A DNA stretch of 64,000 nucleotides from Rhizomys pruinosus (GCA_009823505.1 VZQC01005718.1:131777-195776); one strand, 5' to 3'. Positions 12,686-23,414 are shown, counted from the stretch's first letter. The notes: generated from the sequence alone by a model not told the origin. Translations and numbers: made by a program.

Positions 12686-12823
12686 TTTGGTCTTTTTGAT
12701 ACAGGGTCTCCCTTTAGCCCCAGCTGGCCTGAAGCTCACTATGTAGTCCTTGAACTCTCAGGATTACAGCTGCTTCTGCCTCCTGAGTGCTGGGATTAAA
12801 GACATGTACCACCATGCCCAGCT
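12686..12823 (-). mobile_element. B1 SINE nested in L1 ORF2
   Basis: Antisense B1, GGTCTTTTTGATACAGGGTC to ACCACCATGCCCAGCT, inside the minus-strand L1. Confidence 0.9.
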
Positions 12824-13340
12824 CAACATCGTTTTTGTGCTAGATTGCTTTGGCTGTCTTGGATCTTTTGTGATTCCATATGAATTTTGGGATTTTTTTC
12901 TAACTATTTGAATAATGTCATGAGAATTTGATTGGCATTGCATTGAATCTATAGATTGCTTTTGGTAGAGTTGTCATTTTCACAATAGTAAATCTACCAG
13001 TCTGTGAGTATGGGAGGTCTTCCCATCTCCTTCTGTCTTCCTCAATCTCTGTTTTTGAAGGTTTAAAATTTTCCTTTTACAGATTTTTAATGTCTTTGCT
13101 TAGATTTATTCTTAGGTATTTTGAGGCTATTGTGAAGGGGAACCTTTCCATGAATTCTTTCTGTGTTTGTTATTGGTATGTAGAAAAGCTATCAATTCTT
13201 GTATGTTTATTTTCTAACCTACCACTTGACTGAACGTTTTCACTTTTTCTAGAAGTTTTCTGATGGAATTTTTTAATTCCTTGCATATAATATCATGTCA
13301 TGCAAATAGTAATAATTTTACCTCTTCCTATTGGTACTTC

Positions 13341-13612
13341 TGTGGGAAAACTTAGTTAGATGGGCGGATTCTAGGCCAATGGTACCTCCCTGGCCACACC
13401 CATGGGGTGGAGTGGAGTGACGAAAAGATTTAGCATTGGGCCCTGAGAATTGAGTCATGATGGATATTTAAGTGGACATGTTGGAATAAACTCTCTCTCT
13501 GAGTTCGAACCTCCACCTGCCTACACATGGTTTGCTTTCCTGCGCAGTCTTCCCACATGGGTACTCCTAGGATTAACTGGGCCCAGCCGCGAATCCCGGC
13601 AGCAACCCCACA
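13341..13612 (+). repeat. Left LTR of the 5.7 kb element
   Basis: Starts TGTGGGAAAACTTAG and ends CCCCACA, giving TG...CA ends. A TATA-like TATTTAA lies at 13465-13471 and AATAAA at 13485-13490, followed by a CT-rich stretch. By hand count it differs from the right LTR at about 16 of 272 positions, so the element is not recent. Confidence 0.88.
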
Positions 13613-13844
13613 ATGGATAATAAGGCAAAAGGAAGCAACACAAACCTAACAGTCATAACCTTAAATATTAAAGGACTAAATTCCCCAATCAAAAGACATA
13701 GACTGGGAGATTGGATTAGGAAACAGAATCCATCGATATGCTGTCTACAAGAAACACATCTTACCTTCAAGGACAGGCACCACCTTAAAGTGAAAGGATG
13801 GAAAAAAATATTCCAAGCAAATGGTACCAAAAAGAAAGCAGGTG
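13613..13844 (+). pseudogene. L1 ORF2 endonuclease N-terminus fragment
   Basis: An ATG directly abutting the LTR opens about 77 in-frame codons of the L1 ORF2 apurinic endonuclease start, including SICCLQETHL with the catalytic glutamate region. It runs into the assembly gap. The missing primer-binding site and the abrupt LTR junction are odd. Confidence 0.75.
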
Positions 13845-13905
13845 NNNNNNNNNNNNNNNNNNNNNNNNNNNNNNNNNNNNNNNNNNNNNNNNNNNNNNNN
13901 NNNNN
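13845..13905. other. Assembly gap of 61 Ns
   Basis: Unknown bases. The left flank is plus-strand L1 ORF2 start and the right flank is minus-strand L1 ORF1, so the true missing length is probably larger than 61. Confidence 0.95.
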
Positions 13906-14420
13906 GGGATTCTTCTCCTTCCTCTATTCCTATGATGCGGAGGTTTGATCTTTTCATAGTGTCCCACAGCTCCTGGTTGTTCAACTTTTGTGTATTTTTA
14001 AATTTTTCATAATCTTTCCTTGAGGTTTTTAGTTGTTCTGTGTTATCTTCCAGGTCTGATATTCTTTGTTCTGCTTCCTCCATTCTGCTTCTGAGGCTTT
14101 TTTCATTCCTTTCCTCTTGAAGGATGACTGTTTGATTTCCTTTTTCATTTCCTCTTCTGATTTCTTTAGTGTTTCTGTTTCTTTTTGGAGCTTCTCGATC
14201 TCTTTTTGTAGCTCTTTTGTTCGCTGGTTGGTTTCTTTTTCTTTTTCAGCATGGGATCTTTTCAGTGTTTCTACTTCCTTCCGGAGCTTGTCATTCTCTC
14301 TCTCTCTCAGTCCTTCTTGAGTTCCTCATTCTCTTTTCTTAGTTCTTTAATTTGTTCTTTATGATCTTGTAGTTCTTTAAGTGTGTTTCTGATGTCTGTG
14401 TCCTGGGGCATCCCCAGAGG
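13906..14420 (-). pseudogene. L1 ORF1 coiled-coil fragment
   Basis: The minus strand codes for the coiled-coil and start of the RNA-binding domain of L1 ORF1p (MEEAEQRISDLEDNTEQL, NNQELWDTMKRSNLRIIGIE). ORF1p forms trimers that coat L1 RNA. Cut by the gap at its C-terminal side and frame-shifted upstream in the heptad-rich part. Confidence 0.75.
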
Positions 14421-14928
14421 GATCCCACTGCAGGAGTCTTCCATAGGGTTGGTAAAGCTTGGCGATTATCCTGCCCCTTTCCAGTGTAGTCTCTTCTTTG
14501 TGATCCTGGCATATGGGCTTCTCCTTGCCTGTATTCCAATGTGAGTCCTAAATGCCTCTTCACTGTGTTGAAGGCTTGCTTTGCTTGCCTGCTTCAGATG
14601 CTTCTTCGTAATCTCAGTTGGGGGGGGCACCCTCTTCAGCCCATGCCCCGACACCTTCCGCTGGGCTCAGGAGATCTCAAATCAAGAGTCACACAAGCCT
14701 GCCTTTAATACCGGCTGGGAGGATAACTCTGCCCCCACAGCCAAAAGATCCAATCAAGCCAAAGACCACACCTTTAATCCCAGCTGGGAGGATAACTCCA
14801 ACCTCACAGCCACAAAGGCCAATCAAACCAAAGACAGCAGGACCAAAGGATCAACAATCAGCTCGCCTAGGCACCCACTTCCTACCTGTCTCTTCCGCTG
14901 GGCTCAGGAGATCTCAAATCCTCTACTT
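14421..14928 (-). promoter_or_regulatory. L1 5' UTR with tandem monomers (antisense)
   Basis: Follows ORF1 on the upstream side. TTCCGCTGGGCTCAGGAGAT occurs at 14656 and again at 14893 (period 237). A shorter 69-base repeat, CCTTTAAT..GGCTGGGAGGATAACTC, occurs at 14702 and 14771. Repeated promoter monomers are typical of rodent L1 5' ends. Confidence 0.55.
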
Positions 14929-14948
14929 TGTCTCTTAAAACTCATTTA

Positions 14949-15185
14949 GTGGCTGGAGAGATGGCCTAGTGGTTAAGAGTGCCGACCTCTCTTGCAGAGG
15001 ACCCGGGTTTGATCCCCAGCACCCACATGGCGGCTGAGAACAGTCTGTAACTCCAATTCCAGGAGAATTCGTTCCAGGGGAATCCGACACCCTCCTCTGA
15101 CCTCCACAGCATTGCACAACATGGGTGCACAGACCTCCATGCAGACAGTACATTCATACACACGATAAAATAAATAAAAATTAAA
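14949..15185 (+). mobile_element. B2 SINE with target duplication
   Basis: GGCTGGAGAGATGGCCTAGT, a B box GGTTTGATCCCC and an A-rich tail, between copies of AAAACTCATTTA at 14937-14948 and 15186-15197. Confidence 0.95.
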
Positions 15186-15189
15186 AAAA

Positions 15190-15960
15190 CTCATTTAATA
15201 CAAGGTAATAAAAGTTTTCAATTTTTCCCAAAATGTTCTAATTTTAGGTTCTATATTCAAGTCTTGGATTCTTCAAGTTAATTTTCATTTATGATGTGAA
15301 GTATAGGTTGGAGTTCACTTATTTGCATATGATTTTCCAACTATTCCAACTTTTTAAAAATACTAATTGTTGAGGTCTTTTAAAAATCAATGTAGTGGGC
15401 TGGAGAGATGGCCTAGCGGTTAAGAGCGCCGACCGCTGTTACAGAGGACCCGGGTTCGATCCCCAGCACCCACATGGCGGCCGAGAGCCGTCTGAAACTC
15501 CAGTTCCAGGAGAACTCCAGTTCCAGGGGAATCCGACGCCCTCTTCTGAACTCCGCGGCATTGCACGACACGGGTGCACAAACTTGCATGCAGGCAGTAC
15601 ATTCCTACACATACAGAAATAAATAAAAGTAATAAAAAAAAAAGAAATCTTAAAAATCAATGTAGCATGTATGTATGAGTCTTTTTCTGGCCTGTGGATT
15701 CTGTTGCGTTGATCTGTACATTTGCTTTTTTGCTTTTACTCACTGTTTTAGTTACTGTAGATTCATTATAGGTCTTTCACTCTGATTCTGAGTCCTTATA
15801 CATTGATTTGTTTCAAATTTTGGCAGACTCCTCTAGTTTTTTTGTTTTCTTATGGAAATCTTCTCTTTAGCTTTCTGATGAATCTTCATATTCTCTAAAA
15901 AATAATCTTTGGCATTTTAATTGGGATTTCCTTCTTCACAATAGCAAATCTTCCAGTCTA
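15190..15960 (-). mobile_element. Old L1 ORF2 fragment
   Basis: The antisense resembles the C-terminal half of an older L1 ORF2 (CTGTGGATTCTGTTGCGTTG, AGTTACTGTAGATTCATTAT, CACAATAGCAAATCTTCCAG). Heavily mutated and split by a B2. Confidence 0.6.
15396..15649 (+). mobile_element. B2 SINE with target duplication
   Basis: Well-preserved B2 with a GGTTCGATCCCC B box. TTAAAAATCAATGTAG flanks it at 15380-15395 and 15650-15665. It contains a tandem ACTCCAGTTCCAGG unit also seen in other young copies here. Confidence 0.95.
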
Positions 15961-16069
15961 TGACATTGCTTTATAGCTTGAGCATCCAACTTTTGGATAG
16001 AAGAGATTTATCAGGAAATGATACAGCATGCCAACTTAATCTGGTGCTTTACAAAAGACACAGTCTTAA

Positions 16070-16316
16070 ATTTTTTTTATTAATTTTATTTATTTCTGTA
16101 TGTGTAGGAATGTACTGTCTGCAGGCAAGTTTGTGCACCCGTGTCGTGCAATGCCGCGGAGGTCAGAAGACGGTCTCGGATTCCCCTGGAACTGGAGTTC
16201 TCCTGGAATTGGAGTTTCAGACGGTTCTCGGCCGCCATGTGGGTGCTGGGGATCGAACCTAGGTCCTCTGTAAGAGCGGTAGGCGCTCTTAACCGCTAGG
16301 CCATCTCTCCAGCCCC
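16070..16316 (-). mobile_element. B2 SINE
   Basis: Antisense B2 ending CTAGGCCATCTCTCCAGCCCC. Well preserved; no clear target duplication found by eye. Confidence 0.93.
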
Positions 16317-17751
16317 CACGGCCGCCATTTTTAAAATTTTTTGTGTGCATGCAGGCTGGGCCTGCATTTTGTTGAGATGACCAGTGGGTAGCTGGTGTTG
16401 AGGCCTGTGAGTGACCAGTTGGTTTGAAAAAGGCTCCCTTTGCGGACCACCAACCTGAATAGCTGGTGTGAAATTCCTGTCCTGAGCTTGGGCAGGTGAA
16501 AACTTTCGGCCAAAAGTGGGATATGTGTTTAGTGGTCCCAGGCTAAGGACCAGAGTAGGAAGATACCTCTCCAGTCAGGTCACGGAAGTGACCACCTGTT
16601 CTCTACGCAATGAGATCAGTTCCCCACACTGTCCACAAAGTGGGCACTGTGCATCCCTTTCCCCTTAGCAGGACTGCGTTGCACCTGTTCGACAAAGGAA
16701 ACTTCCTAGAAGCTCCCACAAAAACAACAACAACAAAAAAAAAATCAGGATGGTTATGATGGTAACAACTTCTCATGGGGCATATCTAGCCAGTCTTTAA
16801 TTAACTGGTGGGCATAAGAACTGTAAAAGAAAATTTTATTAAGAGCTAGATATTGTAAAATCTTTAAAGCAGGTTTTCATGCCAGGCCTGGAGAAGGCCA
16901 AGAGCTTGGAGTAAGATAATTAAAATGGTAATACATTTGAACTAATTGGGAATCTAAAATGTTAATTGTTTTATGCATAATCTGTATTGACTTTCCAACA
17001 ATAGCTTTGGGGTTAAGGTACACAAATGGTCTATTTTTCTGTGTTATACAGTATCACCTTGTAACATTTTTCCTTTACTTGTAGGACAACTTAGGCATCT
17101 ATAGATCAAAAGAAAAAAAAAGAGGGAGGTGGTATAATATTTCTTCTGTATTCCAAACATTTTGATAAATTTTTAATTTTGAGGTCTTGAAACTAACAAT
17201 GGGAGGAGATTTGTATGTTCCCACAGGAAAAAACACCAACCTAAATGCCTGAAAACATACAACTTTTGGCTGTGCAGGATGGGCTGGGAAATTCCAGCAG
17301 AGAGGCTGACCCATCTGAACATGAAAGAAAGAAGAACCTCAGACTGCCTGAGTCACAGACACTGAGCATCTCTGAATTCTATTTGAGACAACTATTCATA
17401 ATGTGCCCTAATAAAGTTTACCTTCCAGATGCTGAGAATCTCTCCCTTTTTATAGGAAAAAAAGAAACATGGTGGTAATGAAGTCATTCCCTAACTGTAA
17501 ATTAGAGCCAAATATAATAGTAAAGTCTCTAAGCTGTGTAATTGAGCAAAATATATTAATACAGGAGAGCTCTGATATCAGCAATGGATTATTCTGCCAA
17601 GGAGATGTTGGCTGGGGAATCCAAGACCCCAAAATTATAAAGGCCTTTGCCTATAAAAATGGGATATCTGCAAGGAGAAAGGTGATAAGTCCCTGTTGTT
17701 GAAGACCTGGTGTAAGCATGAAAAAATGTTTTGAAAGACATCACTTGCTAA
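16317..17751. other. Unclassified interior of the LTR element
   Basis: About 1.4 kb with no L1, SINE or retroviral protein that I recognise. It carries a moderately GC-rich first part (16320-16720), then AT-rich sequence. A 77-codon frame at 17469-17702 (+) has no recognised domain. CCTAATAAAG near 17407 could be a poly(A) signal. It may be the native interior of the element. Confidence 0.35.
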
Positions 17752-18600
17752 TGTGCAGTTGGCCTCTGAAATGCCAGAGAGTGTTACCAAAGGCCACTAA
17801 AGCAGTAAAGCAAAATATTGGTCTCTTTGAGTCAAGCAAGTCTCCTCTGTCGGTATCAGCTACACCTCAACTGCCTGGAGATTTTGTCAACAGTGGCAGC
17901 CATGTGTCTATATATATCCCAAATCTAATTGGCTAATAGCTCTCTCCTTGGAGGAATAATTCATGGCTGATGCCACAAGTTTACGTCCTCTAGTGGTTAG
18001 GAGATGATATAAGCCACAATAAGAACTTGTCACCCTTTATAGAGAAACCACAGTTTGTGGATTAGCATACCATCCAAACATCTGTGTCTGTGCTCACAGC
18101 TTAGCTTGCCATAATAATGTTTAAATGCCTGTACATCTAATTGCTTGTGCTTTGTTAGTAGGATTTAAAAGGTACCCTGGATAAGCTGTCAATCCATGAA
18201 GGGGAACAACCTGAACAGACTAGAGTCCAAAATGACATCTCCAGAGAAAACAGACTGCTTTACTTCTCACCCACTTGTGCCCCTTTTCCAAAGCCTAGGG
18301 AACAACTTGCAGAAGAGGAGGCATGGTAGAATGTAAGGGCTGCAGAGAGATTGGGGTGAATCGTGAGACTACAGCAATATACACTGGACTCTTATTTGAT
18401 CAACATGCTTGTGCATACAAGCTTCTCCAACTGGACTATGGGAACCTTGGGTTGTTCAAAATATGAACATAGATACTTGCTAATTGGTTTTACATGAATG
18501 GTACTTACATTAATTGCTTATGCTTGACAATCAGCTTACTTCATGGTTGAGATTTTTGGATATTAATTGGCCTTAGTGTGAAAATAAAGTTTTAGGTCTC
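17752..18600 (+). repeat. Family-B module inside the LTR element
   Basis: 17752-18090 (GCCAGAGAGTGTTACCAAAG to CATACCATCCAAACATCTGT) matches 37392-37681. The continuation (CTAATTGCTTGTGCTTTGTTAG, CCACTTGTGCCCCTTTTCCA) matches the family-B copies at 5.3, 30.3, 36.7 and 50.1 kb. Unlike those, it does not end in an L1 tail or poly(A). It runs on into the sequence before the right LTR. Confidence 0.6.
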
Positions 18601-18727
18601 ACCTGTCCCCCACTGCCTAGCACTCAAAACAGGCTTGAACATCTGGCTATTTAAAACTCAGGTTCCTTTGGGTTGTTAGCCTCACCTATGGGCTCCCCTG
18701 CCTCTCAGAAAAATTAAAAAAAAAATA

Positions 18728-18744
18728 AAATTAAAAGGGTGAGA
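18728..18744 (+). promoter_or_regulatory. Candidate polypurine tract
   Basis: AAATTAAAAGGGTGAGA ends exactly where the right LTR begins. Its position and composition fit the plus-strand primer site of an LTR element. Confidence 0.5.
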
Positions 18745-19016
18745 TGTGGGAAAGCTTAGTTAGATGGGTGGATTCTAGGCCAATGGTACCTCCCTGGCCA
18801 CACCCATGGAGTGGAGTGGAGTGACGAAAAGATTTAGCATTGGGCCCTGAGAATTGAGTCATGGTGGATATTTAAGCAGACATGTTGGAATAAACTCTCT
18901 CTCTGCGTTCGAACCTCTACCTGCCTATACATGGTTTGCTTTCCTTCACGGTCTTCCCACATGAGTACTCCTAGGATTAACTGGGCCCAGCCGCAAATCC
19001 CGGCGGCGACCCCACA
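18745..19016 (+). repeat. Right LTR of the 5.7 kb element
   Basis: The same 272-bp length and ends (TGTGGG...CCCACA) as the left LTR, with AATAAA in the same place. Followed immediately by the TACTTC duplication. Confidence 0.88.
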
Positions 19017-19105
19017 TACTTCTTTCATTTTCTTCTCTTGTGTTATTGCTCCAGCAAGAGTTTCAAGCACTATATTGAAAAAGAATGGATAGTGGGAACA
19101 ACATT
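19017..19105 (-). pseudogene. Continuation of L1 RT beyond the LTR insertion
   Basis: The antisense codes for the RT stretch leading to the palm (ETLAGAITQEKKMKEV), which joins in register with the sequence ending at 13340 across the duplicated TACTTC. Confidence 0.75.
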
Positions 19106-19109
19106 GTCT

Positions 19110-20475
19110 AGTTTCCAATTTTATTTTAGTTTTTGTCTTAGTATATAGTTTCATACGATAAATCTTAATCATATTTATGCACACTCCCCCATCTGCACCT
19201 CCCATAAACAGCTCCCCCACCGAATTGCATGCATTCTATCTAATATGTTAAGGCCTATCGAGTCAAGCTTTGTACCCAGACACCCTTCAGTGTAAGTTCA
19301 TCCACTGGAGTCTAGTGACTCCCTTTTAGAATATTAGTTGTCCCTCACCCAGCAATAGTCCATTGCCAATGGTTGCTCAGCTAAGGGTGGGGCCTGCTGC
19401 TCATTTCTCAGGTTCTATGCTGAATATTTGTCTGACTGAGTCAGCATGGGTCGTGTGTATGCTGTTACCATTGTTACATGTTCATGTGATCAAGTTCCCA
19501 GAAGCCTGAAAGCTTGTTTCCTTATGTTCACGTACCAACGCTGGCTCTTACAATCTTTCCACCACCTCTTTCACAATGGTTCATGAGCAAGAGCTGGGGA
19601 AAGTATAATACAGGAGTCTTATATAAGGACTCTCTCTCTCTCTGCAGTCTCATATTCTCCACACCTTGGCCAGTTGTGGCCTCTGTGTACTTCACATTCT
19701 GTTATGTGAGAACCTTCACTGGAAAAGTTGAGGAATGCATTGGTATTCTCTCCGTCCCCTGTTCTGCTGTGTTCTGTGAGCCTTAGCTGTAAAGTTTCCA
19801 CTGTAGACTTGTCACTTAGGGCTGGGCATCTCTCAAACATATATTCTCTGTGTATGACCAGTTGGGCAACTCTGTCCTAGCCTCCATCTGTTACAAAAAG
19901 AAGTTCCTTTCATGAGTGGGGTATGGTATACTTATCTGTAAATATAAAAATCTATGTTTAGCATATCATAAGAAATGACATTTGTCTACAGATATGACAG
20001 AGGCATGGTTTCCTCTAGTATCTATGACCTCTCCAGTCATGTGTATTTGGCCATGTTTACAATGCCAACTTACAATAAGTTCCTTCCTATTCAGAAGGCT
20101 TTATGTCCAATTACATAGCTGTTAATTACCTCCAAGTTAAAAGTACCACTACTGCTCCACTACAGCTTGTTGTCCTGGTCATTGTTGTGATTATTAGGCT
20201 TTAAAGCTTGGGTTGGACCTTGATTTTCTTCCTTAGTGTTTGCATAGTATCCCCCAGAACTATTATAGCTAATCTTCAGGTAGGAGGCTAACCGGTCAGT
20301 TCCACTTGGATACTCTAAGTCCTGTGTCCACAGTATATACTGTATTTAGCAATAGGGTCTTACCTTCATGTTTTGAGGGATAATCAAGGACTATGGCAAT
20401 AGCCTGCTTAATTGTGGGAGTCAACGCTAACAAACAACTCAAAGCTTTGAACAAAAGCTCTATCCTGTTGATCCC
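19110..20475 (-). mobile_element. Family-A L1 3' UTR, minus strand
   Basis: Long and fairly complete family-A 3' end. GGCCTATCGAGTCAAGC, GGTTGCTCAGCTAAGGGTGG, TCTTACAATCTTTCCACCAC and CACTTAGGGCTGGGCATCTC are good anchors. No ORF2 remains. Confidence 0.75.
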
Positions 20476-20794
20476 ATTGTTCTCTCTCTCTTTTTTTATC
20501 ACTCAGACATCCAAGGAAGGAACTAGCCATCATGAAAAGTTCTGGTGGAAACTATGAATGGTTTTGGAATAACCCCATTGTTCTCTACAGCTCCTTACTT
20601 CAAGCCAAAGCTCTCTGGTCATCATGTCATAGCACTTGCTGAAAACTAATGTGATAGACTAAAAAGTTCCCCAACTGTGCATGAACGATTTCTGGTTTAA
20701 ATCTAGCCTAATAACTTATTCTGCATGATATTTAATAAATGTATCAATCTGATGTTTATCTGATTATTATTTAAGATTTGCATTACAAAGCCAC

Positions 20795-20833
<39 letters not shown>

Positions 20834-22439
20834 TGTATCTATCTATATTTTCTTCAACTATTTCTGTCTGTGCAGAAGACAGAAATATGTGTAGCTAAAA
20901 GTGCCTGTGAAAGAGTATTAATTGCAGCATTTCTATTTATATAGCTAGAGAAATGGAGAAAAGAAATATGTGTAAGGAAATATTTATAATTTCTCTCTAT
21001 ATGCTATGAAATATCTTAAAATAATGTTATGTCTGATTTTGCCACAGGAAAGTCCATGATTTATTATTAGAGAACAAATTAAACTCAATAAAAATTTATA
21101 AAATTGAGATTTTACATGCATACATGTTCACCTGTAAGAGAAAAGTGTCTAAGTTGGTGCATGTTAAAATATGATCAGTAATTAACCGTAGAGAGAAAGG
21201 GCCAAGGGAGGTGAGAAATAGACTCACTATTTATTTGATGCATTATTTACTGTTCATTCTTTTTAAAAAAAAATATGTGTTACCTAAATTAGAGTTAAAA
21301 AAAAGAAAAGCTACATCTCAAAGGGCTCAAGGAAGGGAGACACACAGCCCTGCTTTGACCAAGTCTGAGGGCTTCCTTCTTAGGGTTCCTGGGATAAAGT
21401 GAGCTATCAAAACACCACCATTAACAGTGGCATTGGAAACACTGCCTGGTTGGTCCCATTCCCCAGAGAAGGTTGGACAATGACACACTTGGGACTCACT
21501 GCTAGTGATAATCATGGCATCCATGCTGAGGCACATGATAAAACTTCAGTTCCCCACACCTTTCCTAGGCCAACAATCCTGTCTCTAACAAAAATCAGCA
21601 CCCCTGGAGTCCAGTACGACACCTCTGGAAAGTTTAATCCTCCAACCCCTGCCTGATGCTTTTTTTTCTCTTATGCTGGGCAACTCCCTCTGTCTTTTGT
21701 GAGTATATGGCTTTGTACTTCTATCAAAACAAGACATGGTGACACACACTGCCAAAGGAGAGATAGAAGCACAGGCCCAGCCCATTCAGGTCTAGCTGAG
21801 AGACGACAGTTAAGTGGTGTGGACTCACACAAGGCTGCACACCACCACACAGCCTTTTGTGAACACACTGGACAACTCTTACACAGGCTCTTGGCAATTG
21901 CAGGAGGAAGGACCATCTTTCTAAAGAATTGATCTTTTGGATTATAATGTGAGTATTGTGATGTTTGCTTATTACCTTTGATCTTTTCTCTCCCTTCAGA
22001 ATATATCTTACCCACACTATCTTATGCTGTTCTCATGGACTGGCTTCCCCTGGTTAAAAGCATTCATGGTTTATGTAGCCAACACTGATAACTTTCATGG
22101 AAAATTTTCCCAAATTGGAGAAATGGCTAAAGACATTCCAGAGGAAGTACCCATGAGTAAACAGGGTTGGTTGACCCAGAAATTATACCTGCCCCTTGTC
22201 AGCTCTTTTAACAACTGACTAGTCTTTTCTTCCCACTACTAGGAATTAACAAGGAAACAAGAAAATTCAAAGAACAGACTTCACTGTGTTATGAAAATTC
22301 ATCTTCTATTGATAAAAAGTAGTTTGTGAATCAAATTGGCAGAAGTTATAGAAGCCTATTTTGCAATAGGAAGCCCAAGTTCCTGTAGGAGTTTTAAACA
22401 CACAGCTTCTTTTCATTTCATAGGACCTTTTTCTCAATA
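20476..22439. other. Mostly unique sequence, possible ancient retroviral remnant
   Basis: Low repeat density apart from an (AT)n run. 21340-22020 is more GC-rich and has overlapping open frames of 85-114 codons on both strands. The minus-strand frame 21671-22015 contains LCKSCPVCSQ, faintly like a retroviral integrase zinc site. No frame is convincing as a gene. Confidence 0.3.
20797..20831. repeat. (AT)n microsatellite
   Basis: Run of about 17 alternating AT units. Confidence 0.95.
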
Positions 22440-22660
22440 TAGATTTATATTGAATTTTTGTGCATTTAATACATCTTAATCATATCCAGAGCCCTTCCCC
22501 TTTCTGCACCCCCCCAACAGCCTGACCACCAGATTTCATGCATTCTGTCATATATGTTAAGGCCTACTGAGTCAAGTTTGTATATCCAGATGTCTCTTGG
22601 TGTGAGTTTATTCACTGGAGCCTACTCAGCCTTTAATGTACCTTCATGTTTATATTTTCT
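22440..22660 (-). mobile_element. Family-A L1 3' UTR fragment
   Basis: The first about 220 bases of the family-A 3' end (CATTCTGTCATATATGTTAA, GGCCTACTGAGTCAAGTTTG, CAGATGTCTCTTGGTGTGAG). Short truncated copy. Confidence 0.7.
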
Positions 22661-22689
22661 TTGGCTTGTTTTGGCAGACCTTTGTACTG

Positions 22690-22800
22690 TAAGCAGGTAT
22701 TTTTCCCATTTCCCAGATGAGGAAAAAAGTGATTTCCCTAAGATATCTGAATATATCCAAGGTAGACATGGACCCAAAGCCCAGACGTCCTATTAGGTTC
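22690..22800 (-). mobile_element. MIR-like ancient SINE fragment
   Basis: TTTCCCATTTCCCAGATGAGGAAAAAAGTGATTT and the following CCAAAGCCCAGA resemble the MIR core. Highly diverged, as expected for a mammal-wide repeat. Confidence 0.5.
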
Positions 22801-23414
22801 ACCCACACATGCTATGTTGCTGCTTATCTGCACCCCATATAAGATACAGATTCTTAGCTTCCCACTTCCTCGTTCGGATCACAGTCTCCTGTTATACCCA
22901 TAAGGGGTTGATATTTGATATACTGATGTGCTTTATGGTAGGTTAGGAAGGGTCATCTCTGCCAACTATGAGGAGGACAACAGTGACTCCAAGCTTCCAG
23001 GCTGCACACCTCTAACCATCCTGGAACTCTCTCTAACCTTCTAGGAAGCTTTGCCATAAGGGGTTATATAAAGATTATTCCAGGTAGCAGTATATAATTG
23101 CTAACTGTCTAATATGGTGCATATCATTCTTATGCTTTCCCTAAGATATGGAAAGAAACAGACCCTGTTTGCTAAGCCATGAACTTGGGGCTAGCTGATG
23201 CCCATCCCTGAAGGCTAAAGTTGTGGATTTTTGTTTAAATAGTCCAATTGTACTGATAAGATAACATGTGAAAACAGGAAAAGCAAAAGAATGGAGCATG
23301 GGTGTCCAATGAGGGTGTAGTAATGTAGAAAAAGCATCTCTTCTGAGTTAGTTAGTTAGCTAACCTCCTTGCAAGCCTAATTTCTCTGAAAAGCCTAAAA
23401 CCTAACCCATCCCT

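Larger units (their letters stand above)
9822..13340 (-). mobile_element. Long minus-strand L1 (family A), right part beyond an LTR element
   Basis: 3' UTR at 9822-11040 with a (CT)n block, then antisense ORF2 from its C-terminus back to the RT palm. Just before 13340 the antisense of the catalytic FADD region is visible (TATCATGTCATGCAAATAGT). The RT continues at 19017 after a 5.7 kb LTR insertion. Three B1 copies are nested inside. Many stops make ORF2 non-functional. The 162-codon frame at 9811-10299 on the minus strand is 3' UTR sequence, not a gene. Confidence 0.8.
13341..19016 (+). mobile_element. Complete LTR retrotransposon or provirus shell with 6-bp target duplication
   Basis: Two direct 272-bp LTRs (13341-13612 and 18745-19016) bound 5.1 kb. 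TACTTC stands immediately before the left LTR and immediately after the right one, and the antisense L1 RT reads on across this point, so this is one insertion into the L1. Orientation is inferred from AATAAA in the LTR and a purine-rich AAAAGGGTGAGA just before the right LTR. The interior shows no recognisable gag, pol or env. It holds L1 fragments, three B2 elements, a 61-N gap and 1.4 kb of unknown sequence. It may be a non-autonomous element, or its true interior may have been replaced or lost in assembly. Confidence 0.85.

Noticed and set aside
14950..16350. Many 60-100 codon frames with CLHASLCTRVVQCRGGQ-like sequence
   Set aside because: They recur in every B2 copy and are the B2 SINE read on one strand or the other, not proteins.
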